From assembly GCA_008360955.1 (NCBI GenBank), contig LUCM01008331.1:251963-315962 (forward strand): a stretch of 64,000 nt of DNA. Direction: 5' to 3'. Made by a program: the position numbers and the translations under genes. This DNA is from Fasciolopsis buskii (lineage: Eukaryota; Platyhelminthes; Trematoda; Plagiorchiida; Fasciolidae). The notes under the pieces were generated by a model that did not search any database, was not told where the DNA came from, and was given only the letters and a program-made list of their open reading frames with translations. Of this stretch, positions 24,535 through 36,508 are shown one piece after another. Position 1 is the first letter of the stretch. Each line of letters begins with the position of its first letter.

Positions 24535-25143
24535 CTGATACGCCTCATTTGGGGTCTTTATTCGATTTGAGACAATACACTTATCCGCTTTAACAAAGTA
24601 AGCGCCATTTATAACCATTTTTGGTAACTGCGCCAGTGACTCTGACCTGAACTGGCAAAGCTTATTGAATGTAGCTAGGACATATGGTCCGACAATTTAC
24701 GAATCCTAAAAGAGAGCTAATTAGCTTCCAAACACGTAAAACTTACAAAAAAAACAAAGCGCAAATGAACGAACGCGGTTGCAGTTATCATGCCCTTAAA
24801 TAACAATGCTGGTTTGTCGATTTATCCACTCACTGTTGGCTGCTAATCCTCAGTCTACAGACAAAAATTCACTGAAGTCAAAGATAAAGATTTTTTTCTG
24901 ATTTTAAAACAAACTCACCCACTCCGACTTGTACATGATCCAGTCAGATACAGCACGTATTTTTGTAACCTACATTCCTTCATTTGACCTGTCATTCTAT
25001 TGCCAATGTCTTCAAACAGAGCAGTTCAGCGGTTGATAAATCCGTAAAACATGTTATTCGGTTATTCAGAGGAAGAAATTCACCATCATGAAATGTTGTC
25101 AGAAACGTAAAAATTTGTTTCCAAGACGTCATCAACAAACTAC
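24535..25143. other. unassigned DNA
   Basis: I see nothing recognisable here. Confidence 0.3.
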
Positions 25144-25290
25144 CTTTTCGTGTGATTCGAGCGACGAATGCATGACTAGGTTCGGAATAAAATGTTGTTG
25201 AGTAAAGAAATAAGTCGCCCAGCTTCGCTTCTATGTCCTCTACGGCCCCGGAACCGTAAAACTTGACAAGCATCCAGAACAGCTCTTGTT
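25144..25290 (-). CDS. possible internal exon of unknown protein (minus)
   Basis: On the minus strand the frame begins after TAATTATACCAG (acceptor-like, ends at 25291). It reads ELFWMLVKFYGSGAVEDIEA, then KLGDLFLYSTTFYSEPSHAF and VARITRK, and ends at a donor-like AAAAG/GTAGTT (25144/25143). The peptide has balanced composition and reads like a folded domain, but I recognise no family. The open frame continues past the donor to a stop near 24992. Phase is two bases in and one base out. Its strand is opposite to the exon candidates at 23.6-24.5 kb, so it would belong to another gene. Confidence 0.3.
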
Positions 25291-26499
25291 CTGGTATAAT
25301 TACACCAAGGATCTATCGATAGCGATTGCCTATTACTGAGTGCGATTTTCGACTACCTAGTTCCGCTGTCATCCATACGCGCTCGACTGTAAAGACCACG
25401 TTTACGTATTGAACAGTGGTCATTGTAGAACCTTATGTTTTGTTCAGTTAGATTTAACTACTGACATACCTCATGGGGTTCCCTGTTCATTCAAAAAACA
25501 TTCCTTTCTGCCAACAGGATGCGCTTACCTGCACCCCTCCTAAATGTTTGTTGCTCCCTCATTGTGCCTTCTCGAATACACGTCCAATGCTCTGTAGTTT
25601 CCGCTCAAGAGGTCTGGCTGGATCCGCAAGCTGCTTACTCGCCCGTGTCCTCTGGGAGAACGGAGGCCGTCTAAACAGAGATTTCAATAATGCTAGCAAC
25701 GATTTCTGGACTGCAGAACTCTACTCATAGTTAAATGCAGTTTTGTTGAGCGATATCAATTTTTTCAGATAGTCGGTGCCATCATAACGTTTCTCGACGC
25801 TAGTCTACCATCATAACGCAGCTTTGTTTTACGCACCGAATGAACTTTCGTGCTTGCTTCATATTTTCGTACTTCTACTAGCTATATTTTGGAAGAATGT
25901 GTACCTCAGCTTAGGCTATTTTAGGCATGCTTTTATTCTACCACTTACGGTATTCCATATAGTCAGTTTTTCAGCTCACCAATTATACAAATGCTTCATC
26001 CTATGAATAGCTTGCGAAGCTAGTATTGTTACCCACAATAAAAGTTGTTAGAGAAGAAATTCGCGGGGCTCCCAGGACGTCCGACATTATTCCCTAGCAT
26101 TAAGTTATTAAGCAAAGAGAACCGATTCCTCAGGTAACAAACAACTGTCTTTCAGTTCCATCAGAAGTGTCTAAGGTAGCAGTCTAACTGTTGTGTAAGG
26201 AAACAAAGAAACCCATGAGCTCCATTACTGATGCAGAAAGGGAAAACCCTGGATTTTGATGCCTTCCTATGATAATCCCCCACCCCAATTTCATGGGTCC
26301 TGGATAAAATCATTCAGGTAAGGCAGTTTTGCAGAGAAGACTTCTTTACGCTTCCATGTCTAGGCACAATAACTATGGACATTTGGCCCTAATTTTCGTC
26401 ATTTTCACTACCACTGGTTTTCCTCCACCTCTTAGTAAATCTTTTCATGCTGTGTTTGTTCACAATTTCTAGAGATCGTTCACAGTTGTTCCAAATGTC
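25291..26499. other. unassigned DNA with a GC-richer open patch
   Basis: A locally GC-rich patch at 25520-25730 follows an acceptor-like TTTCTGCCAACAG and is open in two plus-strand frames (one starts MRLPAPLLNVCCSLIVPSRI). Neither frame shows a recognisable domain. The rest holds nothing I can name. Confidence 0.25.
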
Positions 26500-26900
26500 A
26501 AACTTGGTCTTTTCGATGTTCTAGATTAACATTTTCGTTCCATCGCTCTAGCAATCTTTGGCTTAAAGGTGAGAAAATGTGCCTTCCACGAACATCTTAA
26601 TTCGCCTCTTAATATTTCTGGTGATCTCTTCCAGTTCGCCAACAAATCGAGCAGATTCAATGAAGATGGTGTCAATCCTTTCGTTCGATGTGGTATCATA
26701 TTATTGGATGCATTGGTGAAGTCCACCCGATTTGACTTTTTAGGTTTTTACCCGCGTCCAGCTCCATTCAGCGGTCTCCAATCCTTCATAGGCAACTGGT
26801 TATCCGAAGCCGTGCTGGACTGACTATCAGATTACTTTGTCAACAACAAAATCAAATGCAAAGGAGTCGGTCGACAACTACATAAGCTGTTTGTATGGCA
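26500..26900 (+). mobile_element. LINE reverse-transcriptase fragment
   Basis: The plus strand shows the order of RT blocks seen in CR1/Jockey-type LINEs: a FRSIAL stretch near 26533-26555, LNSPLNISGDLFQFANKSSR and FNEDGVNPF near 26589-26685, then DALVKSTRFDFLGF with a shifted AFxS-type continuation, and FIGNWLSEAVLD, LSDYFVNNKIKCKGVG up to about 26870. Stops and frame changes show that it is decayed. No EN or YADD segment is visible beside it. Assignment to a clade is not possible by eye. Confidence 0.6.
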
Positions 26901-26904
26901 TTAG

Positions 26905-27711
26905 CTAGTTATACAAGCAGCCGTTTTTTCGTTTCGTTCTAAATATATACACTATCTATACATCACCAACCTCTCATTGGATTCCCGTGATTGGTCACTG
27001 CTGTAGGTTGACGGTGTTGCAGGTGGTTCTACCAAATCTGGAACTGGGAATTTTCTCAAATTTCTGACAGTTTTTCCCAAACTGCTGTGTTCATTTTGGT
27101 TTTATCCTAAATTTGTCTAACTCTTTGTTGTTTCTTTTATCGAAAGCCTTTCGGTTTTATCTTACCAAAATATAACTAGCCACCGGATTTGATTTCTTTA
27201 TTAGATTCAATAAATTTCGAATCAATCTCAGTGAAATCTTAAGGTGGTCGCATCAAATTACCCTGAGAAAAGCCATAGGGTAACCCCACCCACGGAAAGG
27301 CTCTAACATTCCAAGGTTAAGCGTAACACGATCTCCGTTTCGTCCAACAACATGATCCTCCTCATTGTTCACCTGTCCTATTTGCTTGCTTGCCATAATA
27401 TTCAGAGTCATTCACCGAAATGTGCCTATTGTGAATTATGTACCCTTTATACTACTGATAGAACTATCCACCAGAATTCTTGATCTTCATCCGTTTGGTT
27501 GTGATAAGATTTCAGGCCTGAATCTTTTGAACTCGGCAATTCTGTTAACCTGCCCCCCTTGGATTAGCACCGTCTGGATTCTTCGCATTTTAATCATTCT
27601 TGCCCAAGATTCTTCATTTGTATACCTTCGGAAAATACCCGTTTTCTTTCGTTTGCTCGTATCATGACACCTATTGTAGCTGACTGTCGCAACAACCATT
27701 TCTAACTAATT
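26905..27711. other. unassigned DNA
   Basis: A hydrophobic plus-strand open frame at 27365-27667 (100 codons) lacks any recognisable motif. It could be decayed 3' LINE sequence continuing from 26.9 kb, but I cannot show this. Confidence 0.25.
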
Positions 27712-27804
27712 GCAGCCCTTTCCTGACGGGGGCCCCTCCCTGAAAATTGATGTAAACTGTTGTTTCATTTATAACGGAAGTAAAAGTAAAAGGTAAAAAG
27801 GTAA
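27712..27804 (+). repeat. SINE family A, copy 2 (5'-truncated)
   Basis: Only the 3' part is present: GCAGCCCTTTCCTGACG, GGCCCCTCCCTGAAAATTG, ATGTAAACTGTTGTTTCATT, then a GGAAGTAAAAGTAAAAGG tail. It aligns with the tails of the copies at 39.7 and 42.1 kb. The tRNA-like head is missing. Confidence 0.78.
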
Positions 27805-28960
27805 TAGGTTTTCGTTTCCCGTATTGGAGGAAAGTGACGGGTGAAACCTTTATCACTAAAAAGCGGAAATTTTGAATGCAAATGAAACTGCAAAATCAAA
27901 TGAAATTGAAAGTGGTTCATCTTTTTCCGGTCTGAACATTGTCCTCCTTACAAGAACATCGGGAATCTTAATAACCACAAAATCTGCTGAGCAGTAAACT
28001 CGGAAAGCGATCTAAGTCCCACAAATGTTGCCCATTCCGTTCAGAACTCTGCTCTAGCCTTCCACTGGTAATCGGTAGTCATTGAAAAATATTTTAAAAT
28101 AAATATCTTGAACAAATATCTTTGTTATTTGGAAAGTAGGGATGCATTTACTCAGACGGACGCTGTGTTGTGTCTGCCGAAATTGAATATTTTATTCTGG
28201 GAGACGGGTAGCCTCGATGAATAAAACAATGTTTTAATGGGAAGTAGAAAGCCATGGATTCTGACTGACTCGCTTCACTCCTTAATAAAACTAGATCAGG
28301 AGCGGTTATTACCTGATATTCGTTTCCGAGCTTGCTTGAGGTGACTTTGGATAATCAGAGAATCTTCGTCCATTCTCTGGTCTAAAGTGTTTGCAAAGTT
28401 ACTTCAAATAACAACAACGATGGACCAGAGAGTTGCAACCCCAGGGAACCGATTACAACAATTGCTGTCGGTCTCACACAAATCACCAAAACGGATAAAA
28501 ATAAATCAGCCACCAGCACAAATCCCGAAATAGGTGCTGACTTAAAAATCCACAAATTCCATAGTCATATATCCACAAAGACGTAAAATTTGAAGGGGAC
28601 TTGTAGAAATATATGAATTCAGTTCATTTATTTTTTAAGGCGGCGGAACCCTGACGATACCAACATGTACTCCATGTTGAACGAGTTACGTATCACTCAA
28701 ATTATAGATAGACAAAGTTGCTTCAGTTACATAATAACAACAATTGTCTTGTCTGAATCTACTTTCTTATGCAATTTGCACGATAATTTTATAGCGAGGC
28801 CTCAATTACGGGAAGACTGTTGCGTAAAGAAGTCCCCTATAGTGGAAGAATATGAATCCGCAAAATTCACGTTCAAAGTCTACGATATAAACCCCTTGGT
28901 CACTGCCACTCTCTGTAAGAACCATGTACGCAGCAATGTTATCACTCGACAAAAACAATC
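27805..28960. other. unassigned DNA
   Basis: I see nothing recognisable. A 139-codon plus-strand frame at 28665-29084 runs into the family B repeat and shows no domain, so I do not call it a gene. Confidence 0.3.
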
Positions 28961-28964
28961 TAAT

Positions 28965-29205
28965 GTATTTTTAATCACGGAAGTAACGTACAGCTGTATC
29001 ATCCTTGTTAAGGATAATCAGCAATGCATGTTCATCACGCCCGAATTGGAACGCGAACTCGGGACGAAGGATGATTGTTCCTAATAAGAATGAAAGAGCT
29101 GTACAGTGCTTCTGTGGTTTATTAATGATGGTAAACTGAGCGATGATGTCACGTGTTGAACTATTTCATGGAAAAAATCCAGCCTCCTACTGCTAACATA
29201 TACTT
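28965..29205. repeat. SINE family B, head-to-head inverted pair (locus 1)
   Basis: The left arm (about 28965-29073) is a minus-oriented copy: GTACAGCTGTATCATCC, TTCATCACGCCCGAATTGG and CGCGAACTCGGGACGAAGG (reverse of the B-box region). The right arm (about 29080-29205) is plus-oriented: AAGAATGAAAGAGCTGTAC, AGTGCTTC, ACTGAGCGATGATGTCACG, and GAACTATTTCATGG. The arms share the GTACAGCT/AGCTGTAC core facing each other with almost no spacer. The same blocks in the same arrangement recur at 37.65-38.14 kb. Confidence 0.72.
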
Positions 29206-29209
29206 GTTG

Positions 29210-32200
29210 TAATCGGTTAGTTTGCCAATCGGCCAAATGATATTTGAAAAATTCTTGAATGACAGTTCGAATGCATAAACTGTCACCGCGGAGGGTATTA
29301 TCTAGCCGACAACCAACATGTTTTTCGAGCAATACAACGGAAGTCACTTTGACATGAACCCGTCTGCTAGGGCACTTATTGAAATAGAGCGCAACTGGGC
29401 TGCGTGTAAGAAATGATTCTGCTAGCGTCAGTTACTCGCAACTTTCGGATTCAACGGAAGTCATGAGCCTAGAGCAGCAGTGGAGCCTGAAATCATAGTA
29501 CGGAATTCATCCGTTAATAATAACGACGACATTATTTCGACGTTTGCGATCTAAACCCAATCTCAGCGATCAGAACCCCATGTTAAACAACAATCTAATC
29601 TAAGGCCAACAGAAATCTTCAAATGTACTGATACTAACAGTAGTGCACAAACACAAATTACGAACTCAAACTTCGATAAACAAGGAAGCTGATGCCGGTG
29701 TCTGAGACCATGGAACCGCATGAATATCCGTGTGGGCTGCAAGCATGCAGCAGACAGTTGCATTCTGATTGACAGTTAATTATTTGCACTCACTTAACTG
29801 GCGAGAGCTGGGACACTTCCGTCATATGTGATTACTGTGACGTTCAGTTCGTTTCAGCTTCGTTTCTTAAACAAGCAAGTCACCTTAGAGGGCGTAATGG
29901 TGCATGCAATCGGATCTCGCGATAACCGTGTAGAAGTACTGAAGTAGGAAATGCTCCCGCAGGATAATTGGTAAAATCCCAATATGCATAAACCGATTCG
30001 CACAATCAGGCAATGTCAGCTAGAACACAAGAGGCATTTACGTTATCTGCGTCACAATGGGAGCTGCCTGACTCCGGGCACAAACATACGACAAGCTTAT
30101 AAAGTACTACTTTCATCTTGGTGATCAATATTTAGAATTTCAGTGTTTCGGTATTTCAAATTCCCAATTTCGAAATGTCAACAGCATATACACTGATGTT
30201 TTGTTCCACAATCTTAGAATGTTACAAACGAAACATGAACAGTGCAGCAGCTCACAACATAAATCTTTAGATAGTAGGAATTGATATGCATGCGGATGAG
30301 CGTCGCCGAGTAAAATCAGGGTGATGTTCACATGCTTTTGAAAAAATACTGTCAATTCGGGATCGCCTTATCCTTAGCTGCTGTCGCAGTAAGACATTTA
30401 GAGTAACTATACTTTGACCACTCGATCCCAACCAGCTTGAAAAGGCAGTGATCAACGTATGCACGGCAGCTGGATTGAGGCATCACAATACGCATCTACG
30501 TCGAAGTTATGCCAGGCAACATTTCAACAAGAGTAGAAAGCATATCAAACACTTTCTGAACCAATTCTGAACTTAATTTCGGTAGGCTTATTGAGACTTC
30601 GTTCCCAAACATTAAACCTTAAGCGGTAATGCTATGGTATGCATTACCAGTCAGTTGATTGGCTGGGTACCAAGCAAGATATATACGTGAAAAACTTCCG
30701 TTTGAACTACTGTCAGCTATCTGTATTACCCTGTACGCGTTACTTTTCTCCAGTTCCTATTGTCGCCTGTTAATGACCCGTTATTTTGTTCTATCTCATC
30801 ACCCTGAACTTATCACACGTCTGTCTCGTCCACGAATAGCCGATCGTACGCTGAACCCGAATATCTGTCGGAAAATCTGACATGGTCCCGTTGTTAGCTT
30901 GAAGTGTTCGGCTTTTCTGAGGTATTTGATTTAAGCTCAAAGCATTACTTATCACCATACTAGTATTGCATTTTGGTCCTGACAGGATCTGCTTTGGTTT
31001 GAGCTTTACTTTAGTCACTTGAAAAATGCCCAAAAAGACTGGCCACAAACCTGAAAAGTTTAATTAATTTTGACATACTCCTGGCGGGAAACAGTAGAAA
31101 GCATGGCTTACCTTGCTTCTTTAAAGTTTTGCTCTCGCGACAGAAAGTCTAGAATCAATTAGAAGTGGATGTGAGCATATGAAGATCATTGAGGGGTTCT
31201 GTATGTGTGCCTCCGCTTGGTTGGATGAAGGAAGCATGAATATCTTTCCCCCTTAACAAGCCATGTATCGTGTAATTTTTATATGGTGAAACTGGAAGGT
31301 TGACATATCCACCGTGAATTAAGTCAGTACCGAAATTTATTCTGGAACCACGCAAACCATGAATTCCGTGGCAAGGTCAAAGAGGGTGTCAATGATGATT
31401 CCGATTTTCAAACATATGAGAGCGGAGTTGATATAGACGTCATTGTGGAGAAATTAATGAAGTCAAACAGACAGGAGGCTACCAATTGATGCGTTTTGTA
31501 AGTTGCCCTATCGTGTACGGTGTATTCAATTATGAAAGGAGATGTATTGATGGGACTGAGATATTTGACGGTATTTTATGATTAGCGGTTATAGACTCGA
31601 GATAGTCGTATAGACAACCGAAGGATCACGTTCCAGTAAAGGACAGTATTCCCGACTGTATAGCACGCAGTGTGTCACTAGTTGATTAGCATGAATTTAT
31701 TATGCGATAAACCGCATTGGTGATTCTTGCTCACATGGGATTGCCACGGTGATGCTTCATGCGATATAACCTGATTGCGTAGTCAGAAGTAACCGAGCGA
31801 CAGATGATGCAACCCAGTAACTGGGTGACGAAATGCGTTCCGAATTTGGTTTAGCATTTTGCGACATAGTACGAACTACCTGAGGAGCAGGCTGACAAAA
31901 ACGAGGACATTTTATTTCGTAACTGTAAAATTTTGCTCAACTGTTTAGGTAGGTGACCGACAAAAGTGAGGGGAAGAAACTCGCCCTACCATGTTTTCCT
32001 TCTGATTTGACCGTTCATCACGGAAACAGCTTCATATCTTGGCAGCCAAACTCATCAGAACTTCCAGTTCCGAGTTCCACGTCCTATCTTTATCTATTTT
32101 GTAAATGTATATTCGTGACTGTCCACTGGGACTGACCATCTTACATGACTACGTTCACAAAGGAGAGATGTCATTTTGACGTCCGCTACAAACCTTCAAA

Positions 32201-34895
32201 GGGTATTGTAAACCTGGCAAGATTTTTCTGAAGTTAACTGCAAACGTTCATTTATAATTCAACTGATTCGTCTTCCCGAACTAATATTTCAGTAAAACAT
32301 TCAGTTGTTACCAGATGCTAGTGATTTATGGAATGGGCGTTTATTTCTCCAAATTTGTCGCTGAAATAGACTACTGACTGGGTTGTCGACAAGAGGCGGA
32401 ACAACGTGAAGTTGATTTCGTTATGAATTGTGGAGTTCTGTATTCAAAGGCTAGAATTTCTGTTTGTGATTAGTGTTCAAGTTACTCAAAAACGATATAA
32501 ATAAACGTAAGATACTGAAATCCACTTAGGTTCGTAAGCATTTAACGGCTAACTGATCTCTTTTTCTCATTCCAGATTCCTGGTGCTCCATCTGCGTGAA
32601 TCAATTTGAAGTTAATAAATGTTTAATATCCATGAGGTTTTGACAAGTCCGAGCAAACATTATTTGGAGTTCTAACTTGTTACTTGGACATACCTAACAG
32701 AATACTTTCCGTAGAACGTGTGGATGATGTTTTATATCGGAAGAAATGAAGTCCTCTAAAAACTGAAATTCTGGTGGATAGCTCTTACAATTCCTAGAAG
32801 ATCCGAACAAACGGGAGGGCCCGATACCCATAAGAGGGACAAACGGCAGAAAGTATAACTGCCAAGAGTCAGTTCATCTTTACAATGTCGACTTCCTGTT
32901 ACGCTTGATACAGCCAACATTTGCGAATCGGGTGTAATTTATCAAACAAGCAGTTACAAGCATCTCGCATCTCACAAAGAGAACTACGTGATGTTGCCAG
33001 ACAGTGTTGTTTATCTGCTTACGTCAGTCGGCGTTTCGCAAATCGTTTTTACGGTCTTAACGCCACTCGAAATTCGCATTGCTCCGAGTTCAAATCATTG
33101 GTTTGTTTACAGGAAACCGATTGATGGTTCTGACGTTTAAATCGCAAAATTTTGTTGCCAATAGTGGTGGATTCCCGCGATGCATGTGCGCAACTGATCA
33201 TGTCCCTCTAATCTATCTAGGTTTGTTTCCAGCTTTAACTGTCAACTTATTCGACGGCGGTAGGCATGTGGTTAACATCATGATGATACAATCTGAATTT
33301 CGTGGATTTCAATTCAGTTTTTGCCAGTCAACTTTCTTAATGGGCATCATTTCATGAGTTGCGAAATGCTTCCCGAAAATGACGTGTATTGTGGTCTCAC
33401 GAATTACGAATGCAAAGGACATACGATAAAATGACTACTTTGGAGGTAAAACTAAAAGTCTGGTTTTCCATTTGGCTTCTGTTTAGTTTTCATTTGCTCC
33501 CAAGAGAGTGATACATTGTTTAAGTAGCTGAACCCATGTCGTTGTTCCCCGTTCTAGTAATTCAGTGTACTGTGATGACCTTCAACAAATGATTCCGTAT
33601 TACAAATATAAATGTATAGATACGAGTGTGTTTTGATTTTCGGTTTTCTTAGTTAACTGAAGTTTGTGTTCCTCATCCCACCGAGAATGTGGTCCAAGGG
33701 GTTGATCAAGTCATTTGAGGACTTCGAGACTTCAAAAAGGACCGTTGCTTGCCTCGTGGCAGCTTGAATGGAAATTCATACCTCACCCAAAATGAAATTA
33801 TGTCCTTCCTGTTACTGAAGAAAATATGACACGCTTTCATACCGGTCTACGGCTTATAGAGTCAATCAAAGCGGACAAACTGCAATGTTCTAAATACACA
33901 GCTAAGTTGACAGAGGTTTAGTGAAAAACGGTCTTCTCGTTTTTAGTCCAAGTTCCTCCAAGCGGTTCAGACACAAAGCCAGTGACAAATCTATAGATGA
34001 AGAAGGACGAGGTCGACCAAGCATAGGTATTTATGTCGCTATTTTGATGGATAAATAAAGCTTTTGGGATCTAACTGTCAAAATCGAAGATTAGAAGCTC
34101 ACGTAAACTTTTCCAGCACGTCCGATGCTGTCTGATTCCTGATGAACTGCTCCGTTTTTATCCCCTGAGGGAACTAACAAGTTTTTGGTCGCATGACTTT
34201 GAAGACTAAAACGGGTAGTTGCATCTTACGGTTCCTATCGCCCATTCGCTTTATTCAATAGGATTAAAAGATTGATTGTCAAGTTGATAACAACATTAAT
34301 ATAAGTTACCAGTCAACCCTTCATAGACGAATGTAATCAGTTCTGTACATCATGAGCTTATGAACAAACGTTCGAATTGAGCGAAGCTGGGATTATTAGG
34401 CCTTCTTCGAAAACAGAATAATTTGTACATTTATATTTTAGTGCGTGAAGCTATCCACATACGAGTAGATTTATTCCGTTGTTGTGTTCTCACACCCCTA
34501 TAATGGTTTTTCTATTATATGCACATTCAACTACTAGGCAAGAGATGTTGGCACTGGTTTGCTTGGTAGCTGCTACGAACTACTTAATGAATAAATATAA
34601 GTAAGAATAACTGTTTGTTCGGATTTTAGTTTTGCGTATTAAAATTTCCACCACACTGAGCACCGGAACATTCATCGAGTTGTTTCGTTTTTGTGTTCGG
34701 ATTAGCATGGTCAGGCTTCTTCCGGTCGATTGTTAGATTGACTAGCAGCTGAATCTGACACATTGCCATAATTCTGCCCAAAAAATTTACACCCAATCAA
34801 CTGTGAAAATCACGTCTCGAGCACTCTTTTAACCTGTAGATGATGGATGGCATCAAATGCAACATTTAAGTGCGCAGTGACTGCCATTTTAAACC
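29210..34895. other. unassigned DNA, a few weak signals
   Basis: No conserved gene was recognised. An open frame at 30659-30880 (plus, 73 codons) contains one hydrophobic stretch. A strong acceptor with a CTAAC branch-like site ends at 32575, followed by short open frames and an AATAAA at 32614-32619, so a terminal exon is possible. Near 33945-34035 a plus-strand frame reads KRFRHKASDKSIDEEGRGRP, faintly like the RxGRPS region of mariner transposases. Confidence 0.25.
32576..32619 (+). CDS. possible terminal exon with polyadenylation signal
   Basis: An acceptor-like CTAACTGATCTCTTTTTCTC then ATTCCAG ends at 32575. Two of the three frames close by about 32608 and the third near 32643. An AATAAA lies at 32614-32619. 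The layout is that of a short last exon, but no upstream exon was identified and no product can be named. Confidence 0.18.
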
Positions 34896-34924
34896 AAAGA
34901 TTGTGCTCGGATTTGGTTAGATAA

Positions 34925-35250
34925 AACATTAATATAAATTGGACGTTGTAGGTACAAAAGAACAACGGTTGTTTCAAGTCTGCTATCGGAAGACTTGTGG
35001 CTAAGCCATTGTTCTGGATGTAGTCACAGAGGTATTCGATTGTCTCCGTGATCGGAACGTTGGTAAAAAGGACGGTGACGTCTGAAGAAATCATCCTTTG
35101 TCCCTTCATATTCAGTTCTTTCATGGAATCGATAAGCTCAAATGTGTCTTTGAGACTGTTTTGCTACCTTCTGTCTAACGAGTTCCAGTAACCTAGCTAA
35201 CCATTTTGCCACAGCATGGTACGACTAATCCAATCCTTTCTTTAGTGAAA
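34925..35250 (-). mobile_element. Penelope-like element, reverse-transcriptase part
   Basis: The minus strand carries the fingers/palm part of a Penelope-like reverse transcriptase: YHAVAKWLARLLELVRQKVA (about 35150-35215), a frameshift, then QNSLKDTFELIDSMKELNMK and ISSDVTVLFTNVPITETIEY (DVxxLFTNVP is the family's first catalytic aspartate region), then LCDYIQNNGLATSLP and NVQF near 34935. Similarity is lost after NVQF, so the second catalytic block and the GIY-YIG endonuclease are absent. A 'GLD stop SYH' join marks an in-frame stop at the upstream side. Confidence 0.82.
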
Positions 35251-35287
35251 ATTTTTTGTCAAGATACATATATAGTGATGTAATGGC

Positions 35288-35806
35288 ATGAGTAAGAATC
35301 ACCGAAAACGAGCTTGTTCGCCAACTTGTGCTTTCTCAATGTGCTCAGTGGTAATTTTCAAGGAATTGAAACAAGCCAAGGACCCGGCTGTACTGAAAGA
35401 GCTTAATAAGTATATTAAGTTCCGTACTAAATTAGCGCTGGCTAGAGCTCATATTCAGTTCTTGGATGACTGTATAACTAAATCTAATTTTCCAAAGCAA
35501 TATCATACTCTGTTACGAAGAAACCGGATATACATTACCAAAACTTCACTTCAAAGACAAGCTCTTAATGAACGTGATACCATGTGCAATCACACCGCGG
35601 AATTAGAACGATCATTTGTGACATCAACTTATGTGCTCGACCAATTGAGTGAGGAAGAAAAACAATCTTTCGAGGAATACGTTCAATCCATTGTACAAAA
35701 ACAGGTGAACCAGAAGCGCCAAGTGTTGATGAAACGATTGGAAGGATCAAAACCATCGAGTGAGTTTCCGCAGAACCCTGATCGATTTGTTCACAATTTG
35801 TAAAAC
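35288..35806 (+). mobile_element. Penelope-like element, N-terminal part, inverted
   Basis: A 171-codon open frame on the plus strand reads KELNKYIKFRTKLALARAHI, QFLDDCITKSNFPKQYHTLL, RRNRIYITKTSLQRQALNER, then a YVLDQLSEEEKQSFEEYV helix and PQNPDRFVHNL followed by a stop. This is the amino-terminal region that normally precedes the RT in Penelope-like elements (an FRTKL-xxRAxIxFL segment, then a P-xxFVHNLS junction). It points away from the RT piece at 34.9-35.25 kb, so the 5' half of the element is inverted. The frame itself is unbroken. Confidence 0.75.
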
Positions 35807-35966
35807 ATGAATAGTTTGTTCAATTTTTTTGTCACGATTTAGGGAAATTTCCAAATGCGGGTAATTCGTTTATTATTGTTGGTCAAATTGAAAGCATGCT
35901 TTCAAACCAGGCGAAACGCCTCGTTTTTCGCACATTCAGCAGAACCGGACCTAAAATTTTCAGTCA

Positions 35967-36183
35967 CCCACCGATGTTAATTAAACCACGTTCTTCACAA
36001 ACTGTACAATCTGAGGCCTCAGCTCGTCGTCGAATCTGTTGCAGGATGAACAACACACATGCTAGAGGCGATACAGACATCAAGTAGCCGAATATACTAC
36101 TCATACTTGGACTACCACAATTCTGTCTCGCCATCGGGTATTCTGCCCACCAGACTGCGTTAATCTGGGAGTTGAACATTTAG
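35967..36183 (-). CDS. possible terminal exon, one membrane span
   Basis: On the minus strand an acceptor-like TTTATCTTTATGCACAG ends at 36184. An ATG at 36179, with a stop directly upstream, opens a 71-codon frame: WAEYPMARQNCGSPSMSSIF, GYLMSVSPLACVLFILQQIR, then RRAEASDCTVCEERGLINIG to TGA. The middle is a plausible transmembrane helix followed by basic residues and a CxxC. An AATAAA on this strand lies at 35869-35874, about 90 nt after the stop. The product is not recognised. It could be a single-exon small protein or a last exon. Confidence 0.27.
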
Positions 36184-36413
36184 CTGTGCATAAAGATAAA
36201 TTAATCTGCACTGTTAGAATATTTGGATGAAAATATTAGCAAGGTCCAAAATTCAAATTTTAACAATCAGCTCAAATGTGGCCTTCGAATGTGGACAAAA
36301 TCGACGTAGTTTTCAATGCATTCAGTGAATTTCACATCAGCACACAACAAGCAATATCGGTTCTCGAATCCTTTTCCTTTTAATTCTCATACTCAGTATC
36401 AATAATCCTTTAG

Positions 36414-36508
36414 GCGAACCTGCGTGGCTGATTTGTGACCATCTATATTGCACACGAAGCTCGGCTCGTTCCCTGAAAGGAACAGACTTAATTCAACAGC
36501 CGTATCAG
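36414..36508 (+). CDS. possible internal exon of unknown protein
   Basis: The acceptor (TATCAATAATCCTTTAG, ends 36413) and the donor (TATCAG/GTAAGAGT, 36508/36509) both match the consensus closely. Only one frame is open across the 95 nt: EPAWLICDHLYCTRSSARSL then KGTDLIQQPYQ. It takes one base from the previous exon and ends on a whole codon. The next strong acceptor, ending at 36979, continues in phase. Splice quality makes this the strongest exon call in the window, but I recognise no family and have no upstream exon I can prove. Confidence 0.4.

Noticed and set aside
28665..29084. A 139-codon plus-strand gene
   Set aside because: Its 3' third is family B SINE sequence and the rest has no domain or splice support.
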